From Streptomyces sp. LBL (GTDB lineage: Bacteria > Actinomycetota > Actinomycetes > Streptomycetales > Streptomycetaceae): 64,000 bases of DNA. Location of the stretch: the NCBI RefSeq assembly GCF_029893585.1, contig NZ_JARXYX010000003.1, forward strand, positions 290,982-354,981. The letters run 5' to 3'. Shown piece by piece: positions 16,895-26,672 of this stretch; positions within the stretch are counted from its first letter, which is position 1, and each line of letters begins with the position of its first letter. The notes under the pieces were generated by a model that had not been told where the DNA came from, searched no databases, and worked only from the letters and a program-made list of their open reading frames with translations. A program made the translations under genes and the position numbers.

Positions 16895-17404
16895 TCACAG
16901 CCGCCGCAACTGCACGAGCCCGATCCAGGTCTCGGGACCGGGCTGCACCCGAGCCGCGCGCACCGCGTAACTGCCCGGATCCAGTACGACCCTGACGTGG
17001 TCGGTCCCCGTCGAGTCCGTGCCCGGCCAGGCCGCGTCGAAGAGGACGACCGGCCCGGGCACCGTCCAGCGGACCTCGTTCTCCCAGACCGCCGTGGCGA
17101 GGGCCGTCGGCACTTGGGCGAGAAGTTCGTCCTCGGTGTCCGCGGCGCCCCAGCGGACGAACGTGCTCCGGTCGGGCAGGAAAGCGGCGGAGGCGGGCTC
17201 GTCGCCGAGGACCAACGCCGCGGAGTCCCCGACCGGGAGCAGTCCGAAGAACCCGTCGATCTCGCACGCCCGATCGTAGTCCGAAGCTGTCTCGTCCCCG
17301 TCGGCGCCCGCCCAGAACGGCAGGACCGTCTCCGGTACCGCTATGAGCGGACCGCCGCCCGACTCCACCCACTCCACCGCGCCCGGCTCCGCGTATCGCA
17401 CCAT
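16895..17404 (-). CDS. Imm21-family immunity-like protein, orphan
   Basis: 169 residues from the ATG at 17404 ('MVRYAEPGAVEWVESGGGPL'). The pattern 'WVESGGGPLIAVPETVLPFW', then 'DYDRACEIDGFFGLLPVG', 'ALVLGDEPASAAFLPDRSTFVRW' and the end 'WIGLVQLRRL' fits the Imm21 family. Imm21 proteins are predicted cytoplasmic antidotes to polymorphic toxins. No toxin, WXG100/ESX or PT-HINT gene lies nearby, so this is an orphan copy. Such orphans are frequent in Streptomyces and may protect against toxins of neighbours. The frame upstream of 17404 is open but lacks a better ribosome site. Confidence 0.65.
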   Translation of the reverse strand: MVRYAEPGAVEWVESGGGPLIAVPETVLPFWAGADGDETASDYDRACEIDGFFGLLPVGDSAALVLGDEPASAAFLPDRSTFVRWGAADTEDELLAQVPTALATAVWENEVRWTVPGPVVLFDAAWPGTDSTGTDHVRVVLDPGSYAVRAARVQPGPETWIGLVQLRRL

Positions 17405-17554
17405 GCGGCAGAACCTACACTCCCGCAAAGCCCGCCGCGCAGACCGAGCAGACCGAGCAACTCCTCGACTCGACAGGAACGTTGCCGTCGCCACGTACTG
17501 CTGGGGCCCGGTCGCGGCGGCGCGAGCCGCTCCGCCGCCGGCTTCGTCGCCGGC

Positions 17555-20548
17555 TCAGGCGACGCCCCGCTGCCGCACCGTCGACCCCGAGCGGCCCTTC
17601 ACCACCTCCAGTTGCGCGTGGATGCGCCGTCGCAGATCGGGGACGTGGCTGACGATGCCGACGCTGCGGTCGCGTTCGCGCAGGGAGTCGAGGACGTCGA
17701 GGACCTCGTCGAGGGTCTGGTCGTCGAGGCTGCCGAACCCCTCGTCGATGAAGAGGGTGTCCAGCCGGACCCCGCCGGCCTCGTCGGTGACGACGTCCGC
17801 GAGGCCGAGGGCGAGGGCGAGCGAGGCGAAGAAGGTCTCCCCGCCGGACAGCGTGGCCGTGTCCCGCTCGCGGCCGGTCCAGGCGTCCACGACGTGCAGC
17901 CCGAGCCCGCTGCGTCCCCGGCCGGTGCGGTCGTCGGAGTGGACGAGGGTGTAGCGGCCCGAGGACATGCGCTGCAGCCGTGCGGTCGCGGCGGCGGCCA
18001 CCTGTTCCAGCCGGGCCGCCAGCACATACGACTCCAGGCGCATCTTGCGTTCGTTGTCCGCCGAGGTTCCCGCGGCGAGGCCCGCCAGTCGGGCCACCCG
18101 GTCGTACTCCTCGCGCAACGGCGCCAGCCGTCGTACTCCGGTGGCCGCGCGCGCGGAGAGGCGGTCGAGTTCGGTGCAGCGCCGGGCCGCCGCGTCGTGG
18201 GCGGAGGCGGCGTCGCGCAGTCGCTGGGCGGTGGTGTCGGCGGCCCGCTCGGCCGCGGTGAGGTCGGCGGGCGGCTGCTGGGCTGCGGCCGCGGTGTCGG
18301 CCTCGGCGAGGACGGCGCGTACGGCGGCCTCCTCCACCTGCCAGGCGTCCAGGCGGCGTTGGAGTTCGCGGTGGGCGGCGTCGTCGAGCAGGGCGGCGGC
18401 CGCGGCCTGCGGGGTGTCGAAGCCGGCCCGGAAGGCGGCGTCGGCGAGACGGGCGTCGGCGTCCTTCAGCCGTTGGGCGGTGTCCTCGGCGGCCCGCGCG
18501 CAGTCGGCGGCGTCGGTGAGGCCGGCAGCCCGGCGCTCCAGCTGCGCGGCCCGCGCGGCCACGCTGTCGGCCGCGCCGCGTGCCTGGGCCAGCTCGGCGC
18601 CCAGGGCGGCCCGCTCCCGGTCCAGCCGCTCACGGTGTCCCACTCGGGCGGCGGTCCGCACCGCCGTCTGCTGCTGGGCGGCGGTGCGCTGCTCGTGTTC
18701 GTCCTCGGCCCGCCGCAGTTCCTCGTGCGCGGAGTGCAGGACGGAGGCGTCCGTGCGTGCCTGAGCGTAGAGCCGCTCCAACTCGTCGGCCGCTTGGGCG
18801 AGTCGGTCGGTCGCTGCGTCACCTGCCTCGGCGGTGGCGACGGCCAGTGCCTCCCGTACGACGCCCAGGCGCCGTTCCTTCTCCGTGTGCAGTTCCTCCG
18901 CCTGCTGGTGGTCGGCCAGCGCCCGCTCCTCCGCCTCCCGGTCCACGTGCCCGGCGTCCTTCCGCGCGGGGGCGGGGTGCTCGGTGGCACCGCAGACGGC
19001 ACAGGGCACGCCGTTTTTCAGCTGCGCGGCGAGTTCGGCGGCGATGCCGTCGAGGCGCTGTTCCTTGACGTCGAGCCAGTGCGCCTTCGCCTTCAGGGCC
19101 CGCGTCCCTGCGAGACGGGCCTGTTCGGCGGCGCTTTCCGTGCCACCGGCCAACTGGTCGCGCAGGCGGGCGGCGTTGAGCCGCTTCTGCGCGGGATCGC
19201 GCTGGACGGAGAGCTGCTCGGCCCGGGCCGCCGCCTGCTGGGCGGACTCGATACGGCTGTGCAGTGCGGCCCGGGTCGCCTCCCATCCGGCGAGCCAGGC
19301 CTCCGCCTCCTGCCGGACCTCCTCGTCGGCCCGCTCCTGACGCTCCAGGTCGGTCCGCTCCGCGACGAGTTCGGCCAGCCGCCGCTCCGCACGACGCGCC
19401 GACTCCAGCCCGCCCAGTTCCTCGACGGCCCGCCGCGCGGCGGCGGCAAGACCGACCGCACCGGCGTCGGCGAAGACCTCGGGGAGCAGGGCACGCGCGC
19501 GGGTCTGTGCCGCGGCCGCCCTCCGGTGCTCGGTGTCCGTCGCCTCCCGCAGCTCCAGGGCCGGCGCCACCGCCTCCGCCTTGCGGGCCCGCTCCATCCG
19601 TGCCCGCGCCTCCCGGTGCGCGTCGGCGCGCTCCTCCAGGCGGGTGGCCCGCTCCCGTGTCTCGGTGGACCGCCGCTGCAACCGCGCCAGTTCGCGTACG
19701 TCGGCCAGGTCCCGTTCGGCCTGTGCCCGGGCGGACTCGGCGGCCGTGAGACGGCAGTGGGCGAGCGTCCGCTGTTCGCGGGCGGTGCTACGGGCGACGG
19801 CGGCCGCGCCCAGGACGGCCTCGGCCAGTCCCGGTTCGCCCGGTGCCAGTTCGGGCAGCTCCATGGCGCCGTCGGCCGCCTGCTGCATGCGGTGCGCGTC
19901 GGCCAGCAACGCGGCGTCGCCGTCGCGCACCTCGGCCTCGGCTGCCCGCCTGCGTTCGACCAGCCGCTTCTCGACCTCGGCGAAGCGCTGTGTGTCGAAG
20001 AGCCGACCGAGCAGTTTGCCGCGGGCCTCCGCGTCGGCGCGCAGGAACCGCGCGAAGTCGCCCTGAGGCAGCAGCACGACCTGGCAGAACTGCTCACGGC
20101 TCATGCCGAGCAGCTGAGTGATCTCCTCGCCTATCTCCTGGTGGGACCGGCTGAGGTCCTTCCAGGCGCCGACCGTGGCGTCGTACTCGCGCAGCCAGCT
20201 CTGCGCCTTGTCGAGGGTCGTTCCCGAGCCGCGCTTCTTGGGGCGGTGCCAGGGAGGCTGGCGGGCGATCTCCAACCGCCGCCCGGTGACGGTCAGTTCG
20301 AGGCGGATCTCGGTGCGTGTGTCCGCGGCGGCGTGGTCGCTGCGCAGAGTCAGGCCCTGGCCGCTCTGCCGCGCTCCGGGCACCGAGCCGTACAGCGCGT
20401 AGCACACCGCGTCGAGGACGGAGGTCTTCCCGGCTCCCGTCGGTCCGTGCAGGAGGAAGAGTCCGGCCGCCGACAGTTCGTCGAAGTCGACGCTCTGGGA
20501 GCCTCCGAAGGGGCCGAACGCGGTGATCTCCAGTCGGTGCAGTCTCAC
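17555..20548 (-). CDS. sbcC: SbcC exonuclease subunit (Rad50-like ATPase)
   Basis: 997 residues from a GTG at 20548 that overlaps the sbcD stop as GTGA. The long frame continues upstream through sbcD but is only an open antiframe there. Walker A 'LLHGPTGAGKTSVLDAVCYALYG' is at residue ~31. Two long Ala/Arg/Glu-rich coiled-coil arms follow, meeting at a zinc hook near residue 518 ('GVPCAVCGATEHPAP', CxxC). The signature 'LSGGETFFASLALALGLADVV' and Walker B 'DTLFIDEGFGSLDDQTLDEV' are near the C-terminus. With SbcD it forms the complex that cleaves hairpins and processes DNA ends. Confidence 0.95.
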   Translation of the reverse strand: MRLHRLEITAFGPFGGSQSVDFDELSAAGLFLLHGPTGAGKTSVLDAVCYALYGSVPGARQSGQGLTLRSDHAAADTRTEIRLELTVTGRRLEIARQPPWHRPKKRGSGTTLDKAQSWLREYDATVGAWKDLSRSHQEIGEEITQLLGMSREQFCQVVLLPQGDFARFLRADAEARGKLLGRLFDTQRFAEVEKRLVERRRAAEAEVRDGDAALLADAHRMQQAADGAMELPELAPGEPGLAEAVLGAAAVARSTAREQRTLAHCRLTAAESARAQAERDLADVRELARLQRRSTETRERATRLEERADAHREARARMERARKAEAVAPALELREATDTEHRRAAAAQTRARALLPEVFADAGAVGLAAAARRAVEELGGLESARRAERRLAELVAERTDLERQERADEEVRQEAEAWLAGWEATRAALHSRIESAQQAAARAEQLSVQRDPAQKRLNAARLRDQLAGGTESAAEQARLAGTRALKAKAHWLDVKEQRLDGIAAELAAQLKNGVPCAVCGATEHPAPARKDAGHVDREAEERALADHQQAEELHTEKERRLGVVREALAVATAEAGDAATDRLAQAADELERLYAQARTDASVLHSAHEELRRAEDEHEQRTAAQQQTAVRTAARVGHRERLDRERAALGAELAQARGAADSVAARAAQLERRAAGLTDAADCARAAEDTAQRLKDADARLADAAFRAGFDTPQAAAAALLDDAAHRELQRRLDAWQVEEAAVRAVLAEADTAAAAQQPPADLTAAERAADTTAQRLRDAASAHDAAARRCTELDRLSARAATGVRRLAPLREEYDRVARLAGLAAGTSADNERKMRLESYVLAARLEQVAAAATARLQRMSSGRYTLVHSDDRTGRGRSGLGLHVVDAWTGRERDTATLSGGETFFASLALALGLADVVTDEAGGVRLDTLFIDEGFGSLDDQTLDEVLDVLDSLRERDRSVGIVSHVPDLRRRIHAQLEVVKGRSGSTVRQRGVA

Positions 20549-21708
20549 CGCGCCACCTCCCGCACGGTCGCGTCCGCCCGCACCGCGTCGAACGCGTCCC
20601 GCAGCACCGCCTGTTCGCGTGCGTCGGGACCGGCGCCCCGCACATGGGCCACGAAGTCCTCCGCGATCTCCTGGTCGCTGCGGCCGGCGAGCCGCCTGGC
20701 GTACGACACGGCGGGGTCGTCCGCTGCCCGCTCGGGGTCGAAGACGAGGCTGAGCGTGTGCGGGAAGCGCTCGGTGAGCCGGGCCATGGGGTCGGCGGGC
20801 CGCACCGGGTCGGTGAGCGTGGCCTCGACCCACGCCTCTTCGTGCCGGGCCAGCCCCGGATCGGCGACGAGGTCCTCCAGGGCGCCCCGGATGCGGGCCA
20901 GGGCGCGGGGCACCGGGCAGTCGACGCGTTCGGCGGTCACCGCGCCCCCGGCGTCCAGGTCGATGAGCCACATGCTCTTGCGGTGGCCGGCCTCCGAGAA
21001 GGAGTACGGCAGCGGGGAGCCGGAGTAGCGCACGCGCCCGGTGATGGTCTGGCTTCCGTGCAGATGCCCGAGGGCCGCGTAGTCCACGCCGTCGAAGACG
21101 CCGGCGGGCACGGCGGCCACTCCGCCGACCGTGATGTCCCGCTCGCTGTCGCTGGCCTCGCCGCCGGTGACGAAGGCATGCGCGAGAACGACGGAACGTG
21201 TCCCCCGCGCGCGGGCGGCGAGGTCGGCGCGGACACGGTCCATCGCAGCGGCGAGCACCGCCTCGTGCCCGGCCTTCTCCACGGCGAACTCGCTCTTCAC
21301 CAGGGCAGGTTCGAGATACGGGAGACCGTAGAAGGCCACGTCGCCATGGGCGTCGGACAGAACCACCGGCACCCCGCAGACCGACGGATCGGTCCGCAGA
21401 TGGATGCCCGCTTGGTCGATGAGGCCCGCGCCCACACCCAGCCGGCGGGCCGAGTCGTGGTTGCCGGAGATCATCACCGTGGGCACGCCTAGGTCGGCGA
21501 GGCGGTGCAGGGCGTCGTCGAACAGCTCGACAGCGGCGAGCGGCGGCACCGCGCGGTCGTACACGTCTCCCGACACGACCACCGCGTCGACGCCGTGCTC
21601 CCGCACGGTCGTGACGAGATGGCCGATGAACTCGGCCTGGGCACCGAGCATGTTCACCCGGTGGAACGCCCGGCCGAGATGCCAGTCGGAAGTGTGCAGC
21701 AGTCTCAT
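20545..21708 (-). CDS. sbcD: SbcD exonuclease subunit (Mre11-like phosphodiesterase)
   Basis: 387 residues. Metallophosphoesterase motifs in order: 'HTSDWHLGRAF' (I), 'VVSGDVYDRAVPP' (II), 'VMISGNHDSARRLG' (III) and 'ALGHLHGSQTI' (later His motif). These bind two Mn ions. The C-terminal 'capping' region follows. Translation is coupled to sbcC by the GTGA overlap. The promoter must lie in the long intergenic region upstream of 21708. Confidence 0.95.
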   Translation of the reverse strand: MRLLHTSDWHLGRAFHRVNMLGAQAEFIGHLVTTVREHGVDAVVVSGDVYDRAVPPLAAVELFDDALHRLADLGVPTVMISGNHDSARRLGVGAGLIDQAGIHLRTDPSVCGVPVVLSDAHGDVAFYGLPYLEPALVKSEFAVEKAGHEAVLAAAMDRVRADLAARARGTRSVVLAHAFVTGGEASDSERDITVGGVAAVPAGVFDGVDYAALGHLHGSQTITGRVRYSGSPLPYSFSEAGHRKSMWLIDLDAGGAVTAERVDCPVPRALARIRGALEDLVADPGLARHEEAWVEATLTDPVRPADPMARLTERFPHTLSLVFDPERAADDPAVSYARRLAGRSDQEIAEDFVAHVRGAGPDAREQAVLRDAFDAVRADATVREVAR

Positions 21709-22040
21709 GATCCCCGAGACTAACGGCCGGGTCTGACATCACGGGTGGTTACTCCCGCATCGCCCCGTCATGCCCCCTCACCCCTACGGCCGTTATGCCC
21801 CTATTGCTCCGAACCTTCCGGAGATCGACCGGCCACCGCCCACCGCGGCTCCCTCTTACGGGTGCGCCACGCGGCCGCCTCGACCTGTCGAGCCGACCGC
21901 GAGAACGACGGAGTCCCGGGACACGTGTCGGATCCGTGCCGCGCCCCGCCGCCCGGCGGTCTCACTTTCGGCCGGAAAACAACGACCCGGCACTCCACCA
22001 AAAGCATCACGTCTACGCAAAACGCTTGCGACACCGAGGG

Positions 22041-22073
22041 TTGACACCTGTTCGGGCATCGAGGATGCCCGAA
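22041..22073 (+). promoter_or_regulatory. TTGACA box followed by 10-bp palindrome
   Basis: TTGACA at 22041-22046, then TTCGGGCATC-gag-GATGCCCGAA (22051-22073), a perfect 10-bp inverted repeat with 3-base loop. It could be a repressor operator in a promoter pointing to the NRPS operon, or a hairpin in a leader. A matching -10 at ideal spacing is not obvious. Confidence 0.4.
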
Positions 22074-22574
22074 TATTCACCAATAGCATACAGTCATCGA
22101 CTATTTTCAGACAGGCCCTTAATATCACCCGCCGCATGCACACGCCGACCCGCCTGCGAAAGCAGTGTGGCGCGGGTCACTGTTGACCATCCAGTCGGCG
22201 CGCATTTAATATCGGCGGAAATGAGCCATGGTAGAGGAAGTCGGAAAAACAGACACCTCCTCGACTACTCCTACGCATGCATCCGATAAAAAATTCCATC
22301 GAGTTCTGGTAAGAAACGGCGATATCCAGAAGCTCACACGAGGCGCCACTGAACCCGTGAGGATATCGGCTCGAGACCTGCGGTGCCCGCCGCGCTGTCA
22401 GCAAATCGACTCCGCAAGGGAATTGACCACGCCAGATCGTCGATCGCCCCGTTGCAGCCCCGCCGGAGATCCTCTGCTGTACGCATCGCTTTCAATGCAC
22501 GCATTCCACACGCCGGACCGAATCATCCGGAAATATCCATGCCGGGACATACTCGCGCACGATTGCGTGAACCA

Positions 22575-22616
22575 TTGATCCTCGCGACCCGTTGATCCTC
22601 GCGACCCGTTGATCCT
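22575..22616. repeat. 17-bp tandem repeat, 2.5 copies
   Basis: TTGATCCTCGCGACCCG at 22575-22591 and 22592-22608, plus TTGATCCT at 22609. It lies 55-95 bases before the NRPS start codon, so it will be in the leader or promoter. Confidence 0.9.
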
Positions 22617-22670
22617 TCGGAAAAGCAGGATCCGATTTCCACCGCTTTCTTTTCTCGTGAAGGGTAATCC

Positions 22671-25600
22671 GTGCCTTCCCCCCACATAACAGTCACCCAT
22701 CACTCCGACGAGGGAACATCTCCCGCGCCCCTGTCACTGGCGCAGGAGCGGCTGTGGGTCATGGCACGTATGGACGGAGACGCCAGCGCTGCCTACAACG
22801 AGCCGATGCCCTTCGACATCCGGGGGCGGCTGGACCGGGACCTGCTCCTCCAGGCGCTGCACCTGCTCGCGGCTCGGCATGAGGCCCTGCGCACCCGGCT
22901 GGTGCCCTCCGGCGGCTCGGCGCTCCAGGTCGTCGACCCGCCGGAGACCGGGTTCCCGGTGACCTTCGAGGATCTGACGGGGCTGCCGGACGCGGCCGAA
23001 CGGTTCGCGCGGACCCGGCAGGAGGTGGAAGGCACCCCGTTCCGCCTGGGCGAGGAGCCCATGGTGCGCGGCTGCCTGGTGGCGCTCGAACCGGACTACC
23101 ATGTGCTGCTTCTGACGGCCCACCACATCGTCTTCGACGGCTGGTCCCGCTCCCTGCTGCTGCGAGAGCTGGGCCTGGTGTACACCGCGCTCCAGCAGGG
23201 GCGGGACGTGTCGCTGCCGGAACTGACGTGGCAGTACAGCGACTACACCCGCTGGCAGTGGGACTGGATGTCGGGGGAAGAGCCCGCCGCGCACGCCGGC
23301 TACTGGGCCGCCACGTTGACCGGCGCCCCGGCCGTTCTCTCCCTGCCCACTGACCGGCCTCGCCCGCCCGAGCAGGTCTTCCACGGCGACCGGGTGCCCG
23401 TGACCGTGGACGAGGACCTGACGCAGGCCCTGCGCGACCTCGCCGCGGACAACGATGTCTCCCTGTACGCGACCGTTCTGACCGGCTGGTCGTTGCTGCT
23501 CTCCCTGCTCTCCGGGCAGGACGACATCGTGGTCGGCGCCCCTACGTCGAACCGCCGTCGCGGGGACGTCGAGGCTCTGATCGGCTTATTCGTCAACACC
23601 GTCGCCCTGCGCGCGGACCTGTCCGGCTCCCCCAGCGTCAGCGACGCCCTGAAGCAGGTGAACCAGCGGATCCGCGACGCCCTCAAGCACGTCGACCTGC
23701 CCTTCGAGCGGGTCGTGGAACTGGTCAACCCGCCGCGGAGCCCCGCCTACACGGCACTGTTCCAGACCATGTTCGCCTGGGTCCCCTCCATGCGGAAGGA
23801 ACTCGAACTCCCGGACATGAAGGTCGAGTTACGGGAAGACGCCGCCCACGTCCCCGCGAAGTTCGACATGGTCCTGGCCCTGGCCGACGAGGGCCGACAC
23901 CTCACCGGGGAGATCGACTACGCGGTGGCGCTCTTCGACCGGGCGACCGTCGAACGGTACGTACGCCAGTTCCTCCGTGTGCTGCGCCTGATGACCGAAC
24001 GGCCCGAAGCCGAGATCGCCGACCTGACGTTGCTGGACGAGGACGAGCAGCGGGAACTCCTCGCCACCTTCAGCGCGGGGCCCGCCGCGGCAATACCGGG
24101 CATGCCGGCACCGGCGGGCCTGCTGGAGCGGTTCGCGGCGCAGGTGCGCGAACGGCCGCAGCAGCCCGCGGTGGTGGCCGGGGACGCGGAACTGGACTAC
24201 GCGACGCTCGACCGCCGGGCCGACCGGCTCGCCGGCGCGCTGATCGCCCGCGGTGCCGGGCCCGACCGCGTAGTGGGCCTGCACGCCGGACGCACGGCCG
24301 AACTCGTCGTCGGCGTGCTCGGCATCCTCAAGGCCGGAGCCGCCTACTTGCCCCTCGACCCCGGACAGCCGTCGGAACGGCTCACTGCCATGGTGAGCGA
24401 CGCCGCACCGGTCCTCGTGCTGACCGACCAGGCCGACACCGCGGGCGACGACCGGCAGCTGTGGGAGAACCTGGCGAAGGTGGAGGCCCAGGGAACGTAC
24501 GACGAAGCGCCGGACATCGACGCGGACCCCGCCCGGCTCGCCTACGTCATCTACACCTCGGGATCGACCGGCCGCCCCAAGGGCGTGGCGGTGACGCACG
24601 GCAGCGTCGTCAATCTCTTCGACCACTGGCGTGAACTCATGGGAGACGCCCCCGGTGAGGCGTCGTCGGCCTGGTCGAGCATCGGCTTCGACGCGTCGGT
24701 GCACGAGCTCCTCATGCCGTTGACCACCGGAGCGGTGCTCCACATGGTTCCCGAGGAGCTCCGGGGCGACCCCGGGGCGCTGATGGGCTGGCTGCGCGAA
24801 CGCAAGGTCACCCAGGCGTTCCTGCCGCCGTCCTACGTCCTGTGGATCGACGAGGATCCGGCCACGCGACTGGCTGGGATGAGCCTGCGTCAGCTCCTCA
24901 CCGGAGTGGAGTCCCTGCCCGAGAACGCCCTGCACCGCATGCGTGAGCTGCTGCCCGGCCTGCGTATCTGCTTCGGTTACGGCCCGACGGAGGCGACGCT
25001 CTACTCCACCGCCTACACCGACCCGCAGCCGTACGAACGGTCGTGCCCCATCGGGCGGCCGCTGCGCGGCACCCGCCTGTACCTGCTCGACGACCGCATG
25101 CGCCCGGTGCCGGTGGGGGTTCGCGGTGAGGTCTACCTCGGCGGAGCGAGCCTGGCCCGCGGATATCTGAACCGGCCCGACCTCACCGACGAGCGTTTCC
25201 TACCCGACCCGTTCGTGCCCGGCGAACGCGTCTACCGCACCGGCGACGTGGCGCGCTGGCTGCCGGACGGCAACGCCGAGTACGTCGGCCGCCGCGACGA
25301 CCAGCTCAAGCTGCGCGGCTTCCGCATCGAACCCGGGGAGGTCGAGGCAGCGCTGCTGGCGGTGCCCGGCGTGCGGGAGGCCGTGGTGCTGGCCGACCGC
25401 GACACGCCGGGCGGCCCCCACCTGGTCGCCGGCGTGGCATGTGACGCCGAAGCCACGCGGACGGCGTACGAGTGGCGCGCGGCCCTCATGGACCGCCTGC
25501 CGGACTACATGATCCCCGTCGTGGTGGCCGAGTTCCCGCGGCTGCCGTTGAACCGCAGCGGCAAGGTGGACCGGACAGCGGTGCTGCGCGCCGCGGCAGG

Positions 25601-26672
25601 GGCCCGCTCCGGGCGGGTCAACACCGCCGCGCCCCGCGACCACGTCGAGATGGCGCTGTACCGGATCTGGCGGCGGGTGCTGCTGCACCCGGACGTCGGA
25701 ATCGGCGACAACTTCTTCGAGCTCGGCGGCACGTCGATCTCGGCGATCAAGATGGCATCCGCCGTCCAGGAGCGACTCGGCGTGACGCTGCCGGTCCGGG
25801 ACGTCATGCTGCATCCCACCATCGAGGCGCTCGCCGAGCGGGTGCGCAACAACGGCGCCGAGGCCTCGCGGTCCGCGGAGTTCAGCAGCCTGGTGGAGTT
25901 CCGCGCCGGCCGCGGCCGGCAGCGCGTGGCGTGCGTGCATCCCGCCGGCGGCACCGCGTTCTGCTATCTGCCGCTGTCCACCGCGCTGCCCGACGACGTC
26001 GGCGTGGTGGGACTTCAGGCGCCCGGCATCAACCCCGGCGAGTCCACCCTGCCCGGTGTCGAGGCGATGGCGCAGGAGTATCTGCGGCTCATCGGTCCCC
26101 GCCCGGACGAGGCACTGGTGCTGTGCGGGCTTTCCTACGGCGGCCTGATCGCGTACGAGATGGGCCGCCACCTGGTGGCGGCCGGGCACGAGAGGGTGAG
26201 CGTGGTCCTGCTCGACACCCATGGCGCGCAGGACGCGGAGCAGCGCGCCGCGATCGCGCCGGTCGGCATGGAGGAGTTCCGGGAGAAGCTGGTGCGCTTC
26301 AACGGCATGTACCCGGGCATCGACGACGACCAGGTGGACCGGTATCTGACCGTCTACAACCACCACCGCGAGACGGCGCGCGACTACGCCGTACCCGAAT
26401 CGCCGGCCCGTGTCGTGCTGATGCAGGCGACGGCCGTGGAGGACGAGGACGGTGACGGCGCGGCCGCCCGCCTGCGCGCGTTCTGGCGGCGCCGCGTCAG
26501 CGGTCAGTTCGTGGTCGAGCCGGTGGCCTGCGGTCACTGGGACATGTTGGAGAGCGACGAACTGCCACGCGTTGCCGCCGTCCTCGCCGCCGAACTGGAC
26601 CGGCAGGCAACCGGCCCGGGCGAAACCGTGACGGAGCGCACCACACTTTCTGGCACGTCGGAGGCACGATGA
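22671..26672 (+). CDS. NRPS, single module C-A-T-TE
   Basis: 1333 residues from a GTG with GAAGGG upstream. Domains: condensation (~10-430; active site 'AHHIVFDGWS' at ~150, intact HHxxxDG), adenylation (~480-970; 'YVIYTSGSTGRPKG' at ~625, 'FGYGPTEATLY', 'LNRSGKVDR'), thiolation ('ELGGTSISAIK', Ser at ~1020) and type I thioesterase (~1070-1310; 'LCGLSYGGLIAYEMG', GxSxG). My reading of the specificity pocket is D-A-H-F-L-G-G-L-Y-K; it resembles small aliphatic (Val/Leu-type) codes but I cannot assign it firmly. The stop overlaps the next start as ATGA. A lone C-A-T-TE protein beside the hybrid synthase is the arrangement of detoxin/rimosamide loci, where one unit installs an ester-linked amino acid. 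Confidence 0.88.
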   Translation: MPSPHITVTHHSDEGTSPAPLSLAQERLWVMARMDGDASAAYNEPMPFDIRGRLDRDLLLQALHLLAARHEALRTRLVPSGGSALQVVDPPETGFPVTFEDLTGLPDAAERFARTRQEVEGTPFRLGEEPMVRGCLVALEPDYHVLLLTAHHIVFDGWSRSLLLRELGLVYTALQQGRDVSLPELTWQYSDYTRWQWDWMSGEEPAAHAGYWAATLTGAPAVLSLPTDRPRPPEQVFHGDRVPVTVDEDLTQALRDLAADNDVSLYATVLTGWSLLLSLLSGQDDIVVGAPTSNRRRGDVEALIGLFVNTVALRADLSGSPSVSDALKQVNQRIRDALKHVDLPFERVVELVNPPRSPAYTALFQTMFAWVPSMRKELELPDMKVELREDAAHVPAKFDMVLALADEGRHLTGEIDYAVALFDRATVERYVRQFLRVLRLMTERPEAEIADLTLLDEDEQRELLATFSAGPAAAIPGMPAPAGLLERFAAQVRERPQQPAVVAGDAELDYATLDRRADRLAGALIARGAGPDRVVGLHAGRTAELVVGVLGILKAGAAYLPLDPGQPSERLTAMVSDAAPVLVLTDQADTAGDDRQLWENLAKVEAQGTYDEAPDIDADPARLAYVIYTSGSTGRPKGVAVTHGSVVNLFDHWRELMGDAPGEASSAWSSIGFDASVHELLMPLTTGAVLHMVPEELRGDPGALMGWLRERKVTQAFLPPSYVLWIDEDPATRLAGMSLRQLLTGVESLPENALHRMRELLPGLRICFGYGPTEATLYSTAYTDPQPYERSCPIGRPLRGTRLYLLDDRMRPVPVGVRGEVYLGGASLARGYLNRPDLTDERFLPDPFVPGERVYRTGDVARWLPDGNAEYVGRRDDQLKLRGFRIEPGEVEAALLAVPGVREAVVLADRDTPGGPHLVAGVACDAEATRTAYEWRAALMDRLPDYMIPVVVAEFPRLPLNRSGKVDRTAVLRAAAGARSGRVNTAAPRDHVEMALYRIWRRVLLHPDVGIGDNFFELGGTSISAIKMASAVQERLGVTLPVRDVMLHPTIEALAERVRNNGAEASRSAEFSSLVEFRAGRGRQRVACVHPAGGTAFCYLPLSTALPDDVGVVGLQAPGINPGESTLPGVEAMAQEYLRLIGPRPDEALVLCGLSYGGLIAYEMGRHLVAAGHERVSVVLLDTHGAQDAEQRAAIAPVGMEEFREKLVRFNGMYPGIDDDQVDRYLTVYNHHRETARDYAVPESPARVVLMQATAVEDEDGDGAAARLRAFWRRRVSGQFVVEPVACGHWDMLESDELPRVAAVLAAELDRQATGPGETVTERTTLSGTSEAR

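Larger units (their letters stand above)
21709..22670. other. 962-bp divergent intergenic region between sbcD and the NRPS operon
   Basis: No convincing gene on either strand; the open frames here lack ribosome sites and coding bias. GC content falls clearly from ~21990 to 22660. It contains a TTGACA box with an adjacent palindrome (22041-22073) and a tandem repeat (22575-22616). It presumably contains the sbcD promoter at the left and the NRPS operon promoter(s) at the right. GAAGGG stands just before the NRPS GTG start. Confidence 0.6.

Noticed and set aside
16679..21028. A 1449-codon open frame on the plus strand
   Set aside because: It is antisense to sbcC/sbcD, Imm21 and the SDR relic, has no domain signature and reflects GC-rich third-position shadowing.
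20549..21742. N-terminal extension of SbcC through the sbcD gene
   Set aside because: The extension is Arg-rich with no fold; sbcD is unmistakable in its own frame and the GTGA overlap fixes the sbcC start.
21743..22670. Several 70-160 codon frames in the intergenic region before the NRPS operon
   Set aside because: They lack ribosome sites, third-position GC bias and any recognisable motif.
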